This document shows positions 1 through 9,260 of a DNA stretch of 64,000 bases, in pieces. This DNA comes from Rhodothermus bifroesti. GTDB lineage: Bacteria > Bacteroidota > Rhodothermia > Rhodothermales > Rhodothermaceae. The position numbers and the translations under genes are program-made. The notes below the pieces were generated by a model. The model did no database searches and was not told the DNA's origin. It saw only the letters and a list, made by a program, of their open reading frames with translations. The stretch is taken from positions 186,001 through 250,000 of the forward strand of contig NZ_JAGKTL010000005.1 of the NCBI RefSeq assembly GCF_017908595.1, written 5' to 3'. Every line of letters starts with the position of its first letter. Position 1 is the stretch's first letter.

Positions 1-2
1 CA

Positions 3-68
3 AACGCGGACTTCTTCACCTTCTTCAATCCGCGGCGCGTGTTCTTCGGTATTCGGGTCTCGTTCTAA
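3..68 (+). CDS. C-terminus of a TonB-dependent receptor (5' end outside window)
   Basis: Only the last 21 residues and a TAA stop at 66-68 are present. The frame ends in FFNPRRVFFGIRVSF, which closely matches the last residues of the complete TonB receptor at 12829-16092 (FLNPRDVYFGVRITF), a typical terminal beta-strand ending in an aromatic residue for outer-membrane barrel insertion. The following gene starts 15 bases later and is a paralog of the gene that follows the complete receptor, so this fragment is taken as the receptor of module A. The call rests on the short match plus conserved gene order. Confidence 0.75.
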   Translation, partial: NADFFTFFNPRRVFFGIRVSF

Positions 69-83
69 CAAGAAAGTAAAAGG

Positions 84-2321
84 ATGAGGATATCTATGAT
101 TGCAACCCACAAAACGGCAAGTTTAGGGCGTTGCGTGGGAGCCTTGTTGCTCCTGCTGATCTTCAGCGACATCGCGCAAGCCCAGTGGAGCGGTCGCTGG
201 CTTGCCATTGGCCGGCTACAATCCCACTACTTAGGGGGTGGCTCAGAGCCAGAAAGTATGGCTGGTATTGATGGTACCGGCACGTATACCTGGCCAGGCC
301 ACCACATTGGTGCCTACTGGGGCCACTGGCGAGGACTGTGGGTGAGCGCTAAAAATTGGCGTTCGCCTGATGGACAGACGTTCCCCGTGCGCATTGAGCA
401 TATCGGTCCTCGCTTTAACGGGGTAGGAGAGGTGTTTCAAGATGTGATTAAATTGGTCTACAAATTTGAGCAGCCAGAAATTGTGGTTGATGGCCTTCGC
501 ACTTTTGATAAACCTGCTATACCTGACGAAATTGATCCTTCGCTCAAAGCCGATGCCATGGTATACAATAAAACACGTAATGCCATGGGCATCGAGATGG
601 AGCGCAAAGTATATCAATTCAGTAACGAAATCCATCAGGATTATCACATTATCGAATATGTATTTACCAATACCGGCAATGTAGACGAAGACGACGAGAT
701 TGAACTGCCTAACCAAACCCTGCAAGACGTTTACTTCACGTTCTTCTATCGCAACAAAGCCAATGCGCCAGCGGGTGCATGGGATAACAGTGGGGGTGGA
801 GCAGCCTGGGGACAGTTTACGATGAATGATGCGCTGGTGCCGGGCTTTCAAGAATATGGGCAGTCGTTTGCCCAACGCCATGCTGCGCAGTTTTCCTGGT
901 TGGGACATGTGCCGGCGCAGACCGTGTTCAACACCATTGGTAACCCCATGTGGTTTGAACTGCAGCCCTGGATTGCCCATATCGGGGGTGACACTACAGG
1001 GCGCTTAGGCGCAGCTGCCATGTTCGGTACGTTGACTATCCATGCGGATCAGTCGGCAACCAACAAGACCCATGATCCCAGCCAGCCCCGGATGATGACG
1101 CGGCTAGACTCGGACGATGCCGAGCTAACAGCGCGTAATGACCACAACGACCTCAGCGTCATGCAGCTGGAACGCAACTGGCTTGAGGATGGCAATAAGG
1201 TGGCCAGTGATCCAGCCAATGCCCGCTATAACCCCAACAACCCCACGCATGCGTATATCATCCAGCCAGACGGTCGCTTCCATCTGCAAACTTCTGATCC
1301 TTCGCAAGGCCGTCCAGGCGGATGGGGCTATGTCCAAAGCTTTGGCCCGTACACGCTTCAGCCCAACCAGAGCATCCGCATTGTTGTGGCCGAAGGCATC
1401 GCAGGCCTAAGCGACAAGCTTAGCTTTATGCTGGGCAAGTGGTATAAGAACAAAGTTCGGGCAGAAGGGCAGGCTGCTGCTAACGCGGCACGCTTCAGCT
1501 GGAATCCAGTGACGGATAGTCCCTGCCAGGAGGGAAGCCCAGGCTGCGTTAGCCTGACCAAGAATGAGTGGGTGATGACTGCCCGCGACTCACTCTTCCA
1601 GCTCTTCCAGCGGATCCTCAACGTATGGGAGAACAACTTGGACATCCCACAGCCACCTAAACCGCCACGTCGGTTCGTGGTGACCTCAGGCACCGATCGC
1701 ATTACGCTGGAATGGGAGACCTATAGCGGCGAGCCGGATCCACCTGGAGGCTGGGAAATCTGGCGTGCCCAAAGCTTCTACTTTGGTATCCCCCTGCCCG
1801 ATAGCTCTACGGTTTACCAACGGATCGCAACGCTGCCTGGCAATGCGCGCTCGTACGTCGATGAAAACGTGACGCGCGGGGTCAACTACTACTACTACAT
1901 CCAGGCGGTGGGCAATGAAGTCGACGATCCAACCGCAGGTCGCCGCGTGCGCCTCAAGAGCAACCGGTACTGGACGCAAACCTACCAGCCGGCTGTGTTG
2001 CGGCGGCCGCCAGGAAGGTCGTTGGATGAAGTGCGCGTAGTCCCCAACCCCTACAACCTGGAGGCAGACTTGGGCGTCCGCTTCCCTGACCTGCAAGACA
2101 AGATCGCCTTCTACGGCCTACCTGCTCGGGCAACGATCCGGATCTACACAGAGCTAGGCGAGCTGGTCAAGGTGATCGAACACACTGACGGAAGCGGTGA
2201 CGAGTTCTGGGACCTGACTACCTCGTCGCGTCAGGTGGTGGCTAGCGGCATCTACTTTGCCGTCATCACCGACGCAGATACCGGCGCCCAGACCACGCGC
2301 ACCATTGTCATCATCCGTTGA
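84..2321 (+). CDS. Secreted FN3 / T9SS-sorting-domain-like protein, module A
   Basis: The 745-residue product has a signal peptide (hydrophobic core near residues 18-30, likely cleavage after A33 in AQA|Q). A long unrecognised region follows, then a fibronectin type III-like domain at about 523-640, and a C-terminal domain from about 650 beginning VRVVPNPYN. That domain has the FlgD-Ig/T9SS type A pattern: IYTELGELV, a WDL strand, SGIYFAVI and a terminal IVIIR. It is paralogous to the product of 16122-18392, sharing the mature start (WSGRW / WNMRW, then a GGG..PE motif) and the segment KNEWVMTARDSLFQL. It lies between a TonB receptor and a PorV-like gene, so it is probably exported to the cell surface. 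The SD-like AAAAGG lies just before the ATG. The molecular function is unknown. Confidence 0.85.
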   Translation: MRISMIATHKTASLGRCVGALLLLLIFSDIAQAQWSGRWLAIGRLQSHYLGGGSEPESMAGIDGTGTYTWPGHHIGAYWGHWRGLWVSAKNWRSPDGQTFPVRIEHIGPRFNGVGEVFQDVIKLVYKFEQPEIVVDGLRTFDKPAIPDEIDPSLKADAMVYNKTRNAMGIEMERKVYQFSNEIHQDYHIIEYVFTNTGNVDEDDEIELPNQTLQDVYFTFFYRNKANAPAGAWDNSGGGAAWGQFTMNDALVPGFQEYGQSFAQRHAAQFSWLGHVPAQTVFNTIGNPMWFELQPWIAHIGGDTTGRLGAAAMFGTLTIHADQSATNKTHDPSQPRMMTRLDSDDAELTARNDHNDLSVMQLERNWLEDGNKVASDPANARYNPNNPTHAYIIQPDGRFHLQTSDPSQGRPGGWGYVQSFGPYTLQPNQSIRIVVAEGIAGLSDKLSFMLGKWYKNKVRAEGQAAANAARFSWNPVTDSPCQEGSPGCVSLTKNEWVMTARDSLFQLFQRILNVWENNLDIPQPPKPPRRFVVTSGTDRITLEWETYSGEPDPPGGWEIWRAQSFYFGIPLPDSSTVYQRIATLPGNARSYVDENVTRGVNYYYYIQAVGNEVDDPTAGRRVRLKSNRYWTQTYQPAVLRRPPGRSLDEVRVVPNPYNLEADLGVRFPDLQDKIAFYGLPARATIRIYTELGELVKVIEHTDGSGDEFWDLTTSSRQVVASGIYFAVITDADTGAQTTRTIVIIR

Positions 2322-2333
2322 TTTCTTGGGATA

Positions 2334-3392
2334 ATGATCACGCAAACGTTGCCGATGACCATGAAACGCAGCTATATCGGGACCAGCCTCTTGCTATTGG
2401 GCTGGCTGGTTTTCCCGGCCTTACTCTACGCTCAGGGTACAGGAACGGGGACCGAGCTGGAAACCAAAAAGCTGGCCCAAACCGGGTTTAAGTTCCTTAG
2501 CGTATCCGTAGACCCCAGGGCAGCCGCAATGGCCGATGCCCTCACGGCCCGCGATAACGCTTCATCACTGGCCCTTTTCTATAACCCGGCCAGCATGGCT
2601 TACTTCGATCGCACGTTCCACTTTGCAGCTGGACAAACGCGCTGGATTAACAGCACCGACTATAATTTCGCCAGCCTGGCCTATCGCCCCATGGGCGGCC
2701 AGTTTGGCGTGATCGGGCTCAGCGTGGTAGCCGTAAGCTATCCGGAGGTGCTCCGGACTATCTTCGCTAACAACGAACAGGGCTACCTGGACCAGGGCAC
2801 GTATAGCCCCAGCGCATTAGCGATCGGATTGGGCTATGCGCGTGCGATCACCGACCGCTTTGCCGTTGGCGGACATGCAAAGTTTGCCCGCCAAAACCTG
2901 GGTGAGGCCCAAGTTACCCAAGGCGGTCGCATGGAAAGCTACGCGAAGTCGACGATCGCTGTAGACTTTGGCGTGCTCTACCGGACAGCGCTGCAAAGCC
3001 TAACCTTTGCGATGAGCGTGCGAAACTTCTCGCGCGAGCTAACCTATGTGGAGGAAAGCTTTGAGCTGCCACTGGCCTTCCAAATTGGGGCTACCTATAA
3101 CCTCATGGATCTGCTCGCGCCGGCCAACAGCACGCATACGCTTTGGCTTAGCGTCGATGCTGTCCGGCCCCGCGACTACCCTGAGCAAATTAAGGTAGGC
3201 ATGGAATATGGTTTCATGGACCTGCTATTCTTGCGGGCCGGCTACATCACACCTACCGATGAACAAGGGATCAACGTGGGTGCCGGTTTGCGCTTAGGGT
3301 CAGAAAGCTTTCGCATTGGGGTCGATTATGCCTACACCTCGTTTGGCATCTTCGACAACGTCCATCGACTAGGCTTACAGCTGGCCTTCTAA
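2334..3392 (+). CDS. PorV/PorQ-family outer-membrane beta-barrel protein, module A
   Basis: The family (UPF0164-like, FadL-type barrels) includes PorV, the T9SS shuttle protein that carries cargo to the attachment complex. The hallmark N-terminus is present: KKLAQTGFKFLSVSVDPRAA, then a NPASMA motif. The rest is alternating beta-strand sequence ending in LGLQLAF. A signal peptide is read from the internal Met at 2361 (MKRSYIGTSLLLLGWL...YAQ), so 2361 is a better start than 2334; no convincing SD separates the choices. It follows the cargo gene by 12 bases and a paralog occupies the same place in module B. A dedicated cargo-PorV pair is inferred. Barrel family confidence is high; the shuttle role is inferred. 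Confidence 0.88.
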   Translation: MITQTLPMTMKRSYIGTSLLLLGWLVFPALLYAQGTGTGTELETKKLAQTGFKFLSVSVDPRAAAMADALTARDNASSLALFYNPASMAYFDRTFHFAAGQTRWINSTDYNFASLAYRPMGGQFGVIGLSVVAVSYPEVLRTIFANNEQGYLDQGTYSPSALAIGLGYARAITDRFAVGGHAKFARQNLGEAQVTQGGRMESYAKSTIAVDFGVLYRTALQSLTFAMSVRNFSRELTYVEESFELPLAFQIGATYNLMDLLAPANSTHTLWLSVDAVRPRDYPEQIKVGMEYGFMDLLFLRAGYITPTDEQGINVGAGLRLGSESFRIGVDYAYTSFGIFDNVHRLGLQLAF

Positions 3393-3415
3393 AGCAGAAG
3401 AGCGCGAAAAGAATG

Positions 3416-3450
3416 CAGAGCCCCGACCGGTACGGCCGGTCGGGGCTCTG
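3416..3450 (+). terminator. Perfect GC-rich hairpin after the PorV gene
   Basis: A 15-base stem (arms 3416-3430 and 3436-3450, starting CAGAGCCCC and ending GGGGCTCTG) with a five-base loop lies 24 bases after the PorV stop. No T-run follows, so it may stabilise the upstream mRNA or attenuate rather than fully terminate. The next gene begins 28 bases downstream. Confidence 0.65.
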
Positions 3451-3478
3451 ATGTGTCAACAGCAGTGGGAAGAGCAAG

Positions 3479-4762
3479 GTGTTGCGCATACGTCTTTGGA
3501 TTGGCTTAAGTCTACTGATCTTTACCGGCTGCCGGCCAACAGCGCCGGAGGCTTACCGTCCGCCCTCGGAACGCGTGCTGACCGCAGCACAGGCAGCACG
3601 GCTGCATCAGGCCTGGCAAGCTTATGCTCAAGGGGCCTACCAACATGCCATGCAGCTTGCCGATAGCTTGCTGCAAGAAGGTGCTGAAATCGCGGAGGTT
3701 TATTTACTCAAAGGCCGCATTTACCTGGACATCAATGCATTTGAAGAAGCCTTAACCCACCTCGAAAAAGCCCGGGCTTTAGATGCTTACCTGCGGGGAA
3801 TCGATTTCCAAATCGGACACGCGGCGTTTCTTCAAGGGTTCTATCGCCGCGCACTCGCTTACTACTTAAAAGAGCTCGCTTTGATTGAACAGTCCCCTAC
3901 AGAAGTGCAGCGTTACTACGCCGAAACAGACCGCATCGCTAAGGTAGCCATTTATCGACAAGCTGGACGTGCCTGTTTTTTGCTCGATAGCTTGCAGGCA
4001 GCCCGCCAGTTCTATCACCGCGCCTTGGAACTGGATTCCCTAGACAGCGAAAGTTACCGATGGCTGGCTGAACTAGAAGAACAAGAAGGGAACCTTCAAA
4101 CCGCGTTGCAGCTTGCCGAAAAAGCACTCGCCCTGAATCCTAAAGAGCTGGAAAACCTGTATACCTTCGCTCGTTTGCTGCTGCGCACGGGACACACCGA
4201 AGACGCAGTGCATTTTTTGCAGCTGGTTTTGGAACGCCACCCCTTGCACCGGGGCGCAAACTACAACTTGGGCCGCGCCTTGATGTTACGAGGAGAGACG
4301 CGTGCAGGGGAATTCTACCTGGCGCGAGCCCAGCGGATTCAACAGCTCACAGGGAAGATCGATCAAGCCCGATTAGCAGCCTATCAGACCGGAGACGTAC
4401 GCCACTGGAAAGAGCTAGCCACTTTGTTGATTGAAGCTGGAAGATACGTAGAGGCCCGTCGTGCTTTGGATGTTGTGCTGTTTTTGGAGCCGCATAACCT
4501 GGCTCTCGAAAATGACCGTGCAAATTTAGCCCTCCTGCTGGGCGACACGCTAGATGCCCTTGCGCGCTATCAGCAGCTTCTACGTCGCGACCCTACGCTT
4601 GCTGATGTTTGGCTCAATCTAGGCGTTGTCTATGCCCAGCAGAAACAGTACGAAGCAGCCCGCAAGGCCTGGCAACAAGCCTTGCGCTACCGTCCCGATG
4701 ATGATACCTTACGGCAGTATCTGCAGCTGCTGGACCGTCGTATGCACTCGGAAGGGTCTTAA
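3479..4762 (+). CDS. TPR-repeat lipoprotein, module A
   Basis: The 427-residue product begins at a GTG and has a short lipoprotein signal with lipobox IFTGC, so it should be lipid-anchored in the envelope. The rest is tandem tetratricopeptide helices, for example the repeat around GDTLDALARYQQLLRRDPTLADVWLNLGV (shown here only as a landmark near residues 355-380). The C-terminal pattern W.NLG..YA......A..AWQ.AL..P is shared with the TPR lipoproteins at 9261, 21253 and 22548. TPR lipoproteins next to TonB receptors are reminiscent of SusD, which is itself TPR-like, but no SusD signature was recognised. Probable role: a protein-protein scaffold or ligand-binding partner on the outer membrane. 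The start is fixed by the lipobox and lack of an in-frame ATG upstream. Confidence 0.82.
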   Translation: MLRIRLWIGLSLLIFTGCRPTAPEAYRPPSERVLTAAQAARLHQAWQAYAQGAYQHAMQLADSLLQEGAEIAEVYLLKGRIYLDINAFEEALTHLEKARALDAYLRGIDFQIGHAAFLQGFYRRALAYYLKELALIEQSPTEVQRYYAETDRIAKVAIYRQAGRACFLLDSLQAARQFYHRALELDSLDSESYRWLAELEEQEGNLQTALQLAEKALALNPKELENLYTFARLLLRTGHTEDAVHFLQLVLERHPLHRGANYNLGRALMLRGETRAGEFYLARAQRIQQLTGKIDQARLAAYQTGDVRHWKELATLLIEAGRYVEARRALDVVLFLEPHNLALENDRANLALLLGDTLDALARYQQLLRRDPTLADVWLNLGVVYAQQKQYEAARKAWQQALRYRPDDDTLRQYLQLLDRRMHSEGS

Positions 4763-4776
4763 TCTGTCTTGCGGCT

Positions 4777-7491
4777 ATGTCTCGTCGTAAACGTCTGTTT
4801 TATCTCCCCGATAAGCAGCGCCGTTGGGTGAGCGTTTTGCTTGGCGGCTTTCTGGTGATGCTTCTCAACAGCCTTGTGCTGATTCTTTTCGATCGCTCCA
4901 GCGCGCTGGTTTATATGAGTAACGTGCTCTTGCACGTAGGCCTGGGGCTGTTGCTTAGTGTGCCTTTTGTGATTTTCCTTGCGGCCCACCTGCGTACCAT
5001 GCCGATCCGCTGGAACCTACGGGCTACGGCGGCGGGGGGCTTTACGGCGCTGTCGATAACCTTGCTTTTAGGCAGTGGTATTTTACTCTTTTTTGGGGGC
5101 TCTACCGTGGCCCAGGGCTGGGTGCTGACGCTGCATGTCGTCACCGCAGCCACTTCGGTGTTGGGTTTTGCCCTACATGTTTCCCTCAAACGAGGACAGC
5201 GTTACCGCTTTTTGCTCCTAGAAGGCCTGTCCCAGCGAGCCCAACTTTTGCGGCATCCACTCGCGCTTACTTTAGGCGCCGGTCTGGTGGTTTCGGTGGC
5301 TTTTTTCGCTGTACCCTGGCTTAAGCGTCCGCAACCAGTATATGTACAAACTGGCGAAGACAATCCGCTGCGGTCTTCCCAAGCGCTGCTAGCACACGAA
5401 GGCTTTTTAAAAGAAGCCGCGCTTTCGGGCTCAAAAACCTGCGGTCAAGCAGGTTGCCATCCCGACATTTACGCCCAGTGGGAAGCTTCAGCACATCGTT
5501 TTGCATCGTTCAATAACCCTTACTACCGCCGTTCCATCGAATACATGCTCGAGCGGCGGCCGGTAGAGGCTGCCCGTTGGTGCGCCTCTTGCCACGATCC
5601 GGTAGTACTTTTTTCGGGCCGTTTCGGCCACCGTATGCCCCTGGATACCACGCACTGGACAGCCCATGAGGGCCTTACCTGCCTCGCTTGCCACGCGATC
5701 ACGGGTTTACGCGATTTGCGTGGCAACGGGCGTTATGTGATTGCTGAACCCGATGAATATCCGTTTGCTCGCAGCACTACGGCTCTAGGTCAATGGCTAC
5801 ACCGCCAGCTTATTTTGGCTCGCCCTGAGCCACACCGGCAAGCTATGCTGCGACCGGTACACCGTACGGAGCAGTTCTGCAGCGCCTGCCATAAGGTAGG
5901 CTTGCCGCCCGACGTGAATTACTACCGCTGGATTCGGGGACAAAATGAATACGATGCCTGGCAGATGAGTGGCGTTTCGGGCAATACCGTGCGCTCGTTC
6001 TACCTGCCGTCCCGGCCGCGCACGTGCATCGATTGTCACATGCCACTGGTGCCCTCCAATGACCAAGGCAACGATGGCGGATTTGTCCGCAGCCATCGTT
6101 TCCTTGCGGCCAACACTGCGCTTCCATTTCTTAAAGGGCATGATGAGCAACTGCATGCAACGCAGGCTTTTTTGCAAGACTCGATCGCAACCGTCGACCT
6201 GTTTCTCGTACGCGTCAACGGTCGCACCTATGGCCCCAATCAACCCATGCCTGTGCTGCAGCCCGGCGATCAGGTGGAACTGACGGTGGTCGTGCGCAAC
6301 CGCAAAGTCGGCCATGCCCTCCCTGGAGGGACCAACGATTCCAATGAGCTTTGGCTAGAAGTGGTTGGACGCAATAGCCAGGGACACGTGGTACTGGCCT
6401 CTGGTTTGCTCGATGCTGAAGGCCGTGTTGATTCAACAGCCCACTTTTTCGGTGCTGTTTTTGTCGATCGCGCCGGTCAAGAGGCCAACAAACGCAACCC
6501 ACATGACTTTCGCACGCCCGTTTACGTGAACGTTATCGGTCCTGGCACCGCCCGCACGGTTCACTATCGCTTTACCATACCCCAAGCGCAGCCGGTTACC
6601 GAGTTGGCCGTGGCCTTCAACCACCGCAAATTCAAATGGTACTTCCATAACTGGACGTTTCGGGGACAGGTAGCTCCTGGAGAAGCGGATTCGCTGGCTA
6701 CACCTGAGGTCGACTACCGCCGCTGGATCTTGGCCGAAGATCGGCAAGCGCCGGCACTACCTATTACAACAATCGCTACAGCCCGACGCGTGGCCGGCAA
6801 ACCCCCCGAAAGCAACACCCCGCTCTGGGAGCGCTGGAATGATTATGGCATCGGTCTTTTCCTTGAAGGCAACAACCGTCGTGCCTTGGAAGCCTTTGAG
6901 CAGGTAAGCTTGCTGGCTCCAGAAAGCCCCGAAGGACCGATCAACCTAGCACGCGTCCTGATTGCCGAAGGGCAATTGGACCGTGCAGCAGAAGCTTTGG
7001 CTGAAGCAGAGCGCCGACGTCCAGGATACCTTAAAACAGCCTACTTCCGCGGGCAAATCCATCAGCGCCGTGGTGAATACGACCAGGCCCTGGCCGAATG
7101 GATGAAGGTCCAAGAACACTATCCTTTGGACCGTATCCTTTTGCAAGAAATTGGACGTGTGCATTACCTCTCGGGGCGCTATGAGGAAGCGTTGCGCTGG
7201 TTCGACCGTATTTTAGCTATCGATCCCGAAGACTTAGGTGGCCTCTATAACCGCATGTTGGCTCTAGGTGCGCTGGGTCGCACCGAAGAATTCCTTGCGG
7301 CCAAGGCGCGTTATGAGTATCATAAGGTGGACGAGGAGGCCTCAGCCTGGAGTACCCCCTACAAACACCGTCATCCCATGGTCAACCGTGAGGCTCAGGC
7401 CATCCATGAGCATGAGCTGCACCCCGTGCTGCCTCAGCCGCAACTAACCCGACAACCTGCTGTAGCTTGGCAATCTCCTGCTTCAAAATAA
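4777..7491 (+). CDS. Fused membrane / pentaheme cytochrome c / TPR protein
   Basis: The 904-residue product has three parts. Residues 1-190 hold about five membrane helices, two of which carry paired histidines (HVGLG...AAH and HVVTAATSVLGFALH), as in bis-His heme b proteins. The periplasmic middle part carries c-type heme motifs at about residues 222 (CGQAGCH, a CX4CH spacing), 269 (CASCH), 302 (CLACH), 368 (CSACH) and 417 (CIDCH), resembling the cytochrome c554/c' family, followed by a beta-rich region with GHALPGG near 510. The C-terminal part, from about 685, is TPR repeats. It is unique to module A. Likely function: passing electrons from the quinone pool or periplasmic donors through hemes to a partner or substrate. 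The heme motifs are seen directly; heme b binding and direction of electron flow are inference. Confidence 0.85.
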   Translation: MSRRKRLFYLPDKQRRWVSVLLGGFLVMLLNSLVLILFDRSSALVYMSNVLLHVGLGLLLSVPFVIFLAAHLRTMPIRWNLRATAAGGFTALSITLLLGSGILLFFGGSTVAQGWVLTLHVVTAATSVLGFALHVSLKRGQRYRFLLLEGLSQRAQLLRHPLALTLGAGLVVSVAFFAVPWLKRPQPVYVQTGEDNPLRSSQALLAHEGFLKEAALSGSKTCGQAGCHPDIYAQWEASAHRFASFNNPYYRRSIEYMLERRPVEAARWCASCHDPVVLFSGRFGHRMPLDTTHWTAHEGLTCLACHAITGLRDLRGNGRYVIAEPDEYPFARSTTALGQWLHRQLILARPEPHRQAMLRPVHRTEQFCSACHKVGLPPDVNYYRWIRGQNEYDAWQMSGVSGNTVRSFYLPSRPRTCIDCHMPLVPSNDQGNDGGFVRSHRFLAANTALPFLKGHDEQLHATQAFLQDSIATVDLFLVRVNGRTYGPNQPMPVLQPGDQVELTVVVRNRKVGHALPGGTNDSNELWLEVVGRNSQGHVVLASGLLDAEGRVDSTAHFFGAVFVDRAGQEANKRNPHDFRTPVYVNVIGPGTARTVHYRFTIPQAQPVTELAVAFNHRKFKWYFHNWTFRGQVAPGEADSLATPEVDYRRWILAEDRQAPALPITTIATARRVAGKPPESNTPLWERWNDYGIGLFLEGNNRRALEAFEQVSLLAPESPEGPINLARVLIAEGQLDRAAEALAEAERRRPGYLKTAYFRGQIHQRRGEYDQALAEWMKVQEHYPLDRILLQEIGRVHYLSGRYEEALRWFDRILAIDPEDLGGLYNRMLALGALGRTEEFLAAKARYEYHKVDEEASAWSTPYKHRHPMVNREAQAIHEHELHPVLPQPQLTRQPAVAWQSPASK

Positions 7492-7494
7492 GCT

Positions 7495-9240
7495 ATGCGT
7501 ATAGACAACATGTGGAAAGCCTCCTTTTTAGGCATCCTGTTGCTTTTGACCAGTGCGTGTGAACGCGCCGAGCAGGTGCAGCGGCCACTCGATGCAGCGC
7601 CCACCTCAACCGTGCAGATTGCCTTTACCGATGTGACCGAAACAGCTGGCTTGGGGGCTTTCCGGCATGAAACAGGCGCTTTTGGACAAAAGTGGTTCCC
7701 TGAGTCGATGGGCTCGGGATGCGGCTTTATCGATTATAACAACGACGGGTGGCTCGACATCGTCCTGGTTGGAGGTGGGGTGTGGCCCGGTCGCAGTGCA
7801 AAAGATTGGGTACGACCCCTCTGGCTCTACCGCAACAACGGTGACGGCACCTTTACCGACGTTACCGACGAAGCCGGTCTAGGAAACCTTACGGCTTATG
7901 CCCTGGGCATCACCGCAGCCGACTACGATAACGACGGCTATGAAGACCTCTACGTAACCACCCTTTGGAAAAACATTCTTCTCCGCAACAACGGCAATGG
8001 GACGTTTACCGACGTAACCCAAAAAGCAGGCGTGGCAGGCGACTCGGTGTGGAGTAGCTCAGCGATTTTCTTTGATGCCGACGGCGACGGCGACCTGGAC
8101 CTGTTTGTCGGCAATTATGTCTACTGGACGCCTGAAACCGACCTCTGGTGCTCGCTTGATGAAAAAACCAAAGGGTACTGCACCCCTGAGGCCTACACCG
8201 GAATTCCACCGTATTTCTTCCGTAACAACGGCAACGGCACCTTTACCGACGAAAGCCAAAAGGCAGGCTTTGCACCCGCACCGGGGAAAACGCTAGGCGT
8301 GGCCGAAACAGATTATAACCACGACGGCTGCCCTGACCTCTATGTGGCCAACGACACGCAACCAGACCAGCTCTACCGCAACAACTGCGATGGGACGTTT
8401 ACCGACATTGGCCTCATTAGTGGGGTAGCTTACGATGAAAACGGCAAAGCCCGCGCCGGCATGGGTAACGATGCGGGCGTGGTCGATACCACCGGACAGG
8501 TCACGTTCTTTGTAGGTAATTTCTCCAAAGAGATGATCGGTGTCTACCGCTACATCGGCAACGACTTATTTATCGACCGGGCAGCTGTCTCAAAAATCGG
8601 CCGTGCGAGCCTGCAGACGTTGACGTTTGGGTTGTTCTTGTTTGACGTAGAACGGGACGGTGATCTGGATTTGTTTGCGGCTAATGGACACGTGCAAGAT
8701 GAAATCGAGCGCGTTCAGGATGGCATTACCTATGCCCAACCACCTCACCTGTTTCTGAACGACGGCTACGGCTTTTTTGAAGACGTGGCCCCTAAGGCTG
8801 GGGGCGTGTTGGCACAACCTATCGTGGCCCGAGGCGCCTGCTATGGTGACTTTAACCGGGATGGTTTGGTTGATATTTTGGTCACCGAAAACAGTGGTCG
8901 GGCGCACCTGTGGCGCAACGAAACCAAAGGTGCTGGCCATTACCTGCGCGTGCAGCTGGTCGGGACCAAGAGCCATCCCCAGGGAATCAGTAGCCAAGTG
9001 GTGGTGCGCCTAGGCCAGCGTCGCTTAGAGCAGCGGGTGCGAACAGGGGGAAGCTATTTGTCCGTTTCTGAAAAAACCCTCACCTTTGGCCTTGGCACTG
9101 CGCGACGCGTCGATGCCGTTGAAGTCCGCTGGGCTTCAGGACTTCAGGAGACCTTTGGGCCGTTTGACGCCGACCAGGAAGTGCGTCTGGTCGAAGGTAC
9201 CGGACGTCCTGCAACAACGTTGGCACAGGCAGGACAGTGA
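7495..9240 (+). CDS. FG-GAP/VCBS-repeat, ASPIC/UnbV (CRTAC1-like) lipoprotein, module A
   Basis: The lipoprotein signal ends in lipobox LTSAC near residue 22. The body is a beta-propeller of FG-GAP/VCBS blades with repeated DxDxDG calcium loops (DYNNDGWLD, DYDNDGYED, DADGDGDLD) and the recurrent RNNGNGTFTD motif. The C-terminus matches the ASPIC/UnbV domain (GGSYLSVSEKTLTFGLG). It starts three bases after the cytochrome stop, so the genes are co-transcribed. Its paralog is 19625-21340. CRTAC1-like proteins are extracellular calcium-binding propellers of poorly known function; surface display as a lipoprotein is inferred. A second ATG at 7510 would also give a workable signal. Confidence 0.87.
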   Translation: MRIDNMWKASFLGILLLLTSACERAEQVQRPLDAAPTSTVQIAFTDVTETAGLGAFRHETGAFGQKWFPESMGSGCGFIDYNNDGWLDIVLVGGGVWPGRSAKDWVRPLWLYRNNGDGTFTDVTDEAGLGNLTAYALGITAADYDNDGYEDLYVTTLWKNILLRNNGNGTFTDVTQKAGVAGDSVWSSSAIFFDADGDGDLDLFVGNYVYWTPETDLWCSLDEKTKGYCTPEAYTGIPPYFFRNNGNGTFTDESQKAGFAPAPGKTLGVAETDYNHDGCPDLYVANDTQPDQLYRNNCDGTFTDIGLISGVAYDENGKARAGMGNDAGVVDTTGQVTFFVGNFSKEMIGVYRYIGNDLFIDRAAVSKIGRASLQTLTFGLFLFDVERDGDLDLFAANGHVQDEIERVQDGITYAQPPHLFLNDGYGFFEDVAPKAGGVLAQPIVARGACYGDFNRDGLVDILVTENSGRAHLWRNETKGAGHYLRVQLVGTKSHPQGISSQVVVRLGQRRLEQRVRTGGSYLSVSEKTLTFGLGTARRVDAVEVRWASGLQETFGPFDADQEVRLVEGTGRPATTLAQAGQ

Positions 9241-9260
9241 ACCCTAATCTAGCATAGAGG

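Noticed and set aside
243-980. Long antisense frame inside the module A cargo gene
   Set aside because: It lies fully within a gene with signal peptide and conserved paralog, and has no recognisable domain; a shadow frame.
3479-4762. SusD/RagB family call for TPR lipoproteins
   Set aside because: Helical repeats and the neighbouring receptor are suggestive, but the specific SusD motifs were not found, so only TPR is claimed.
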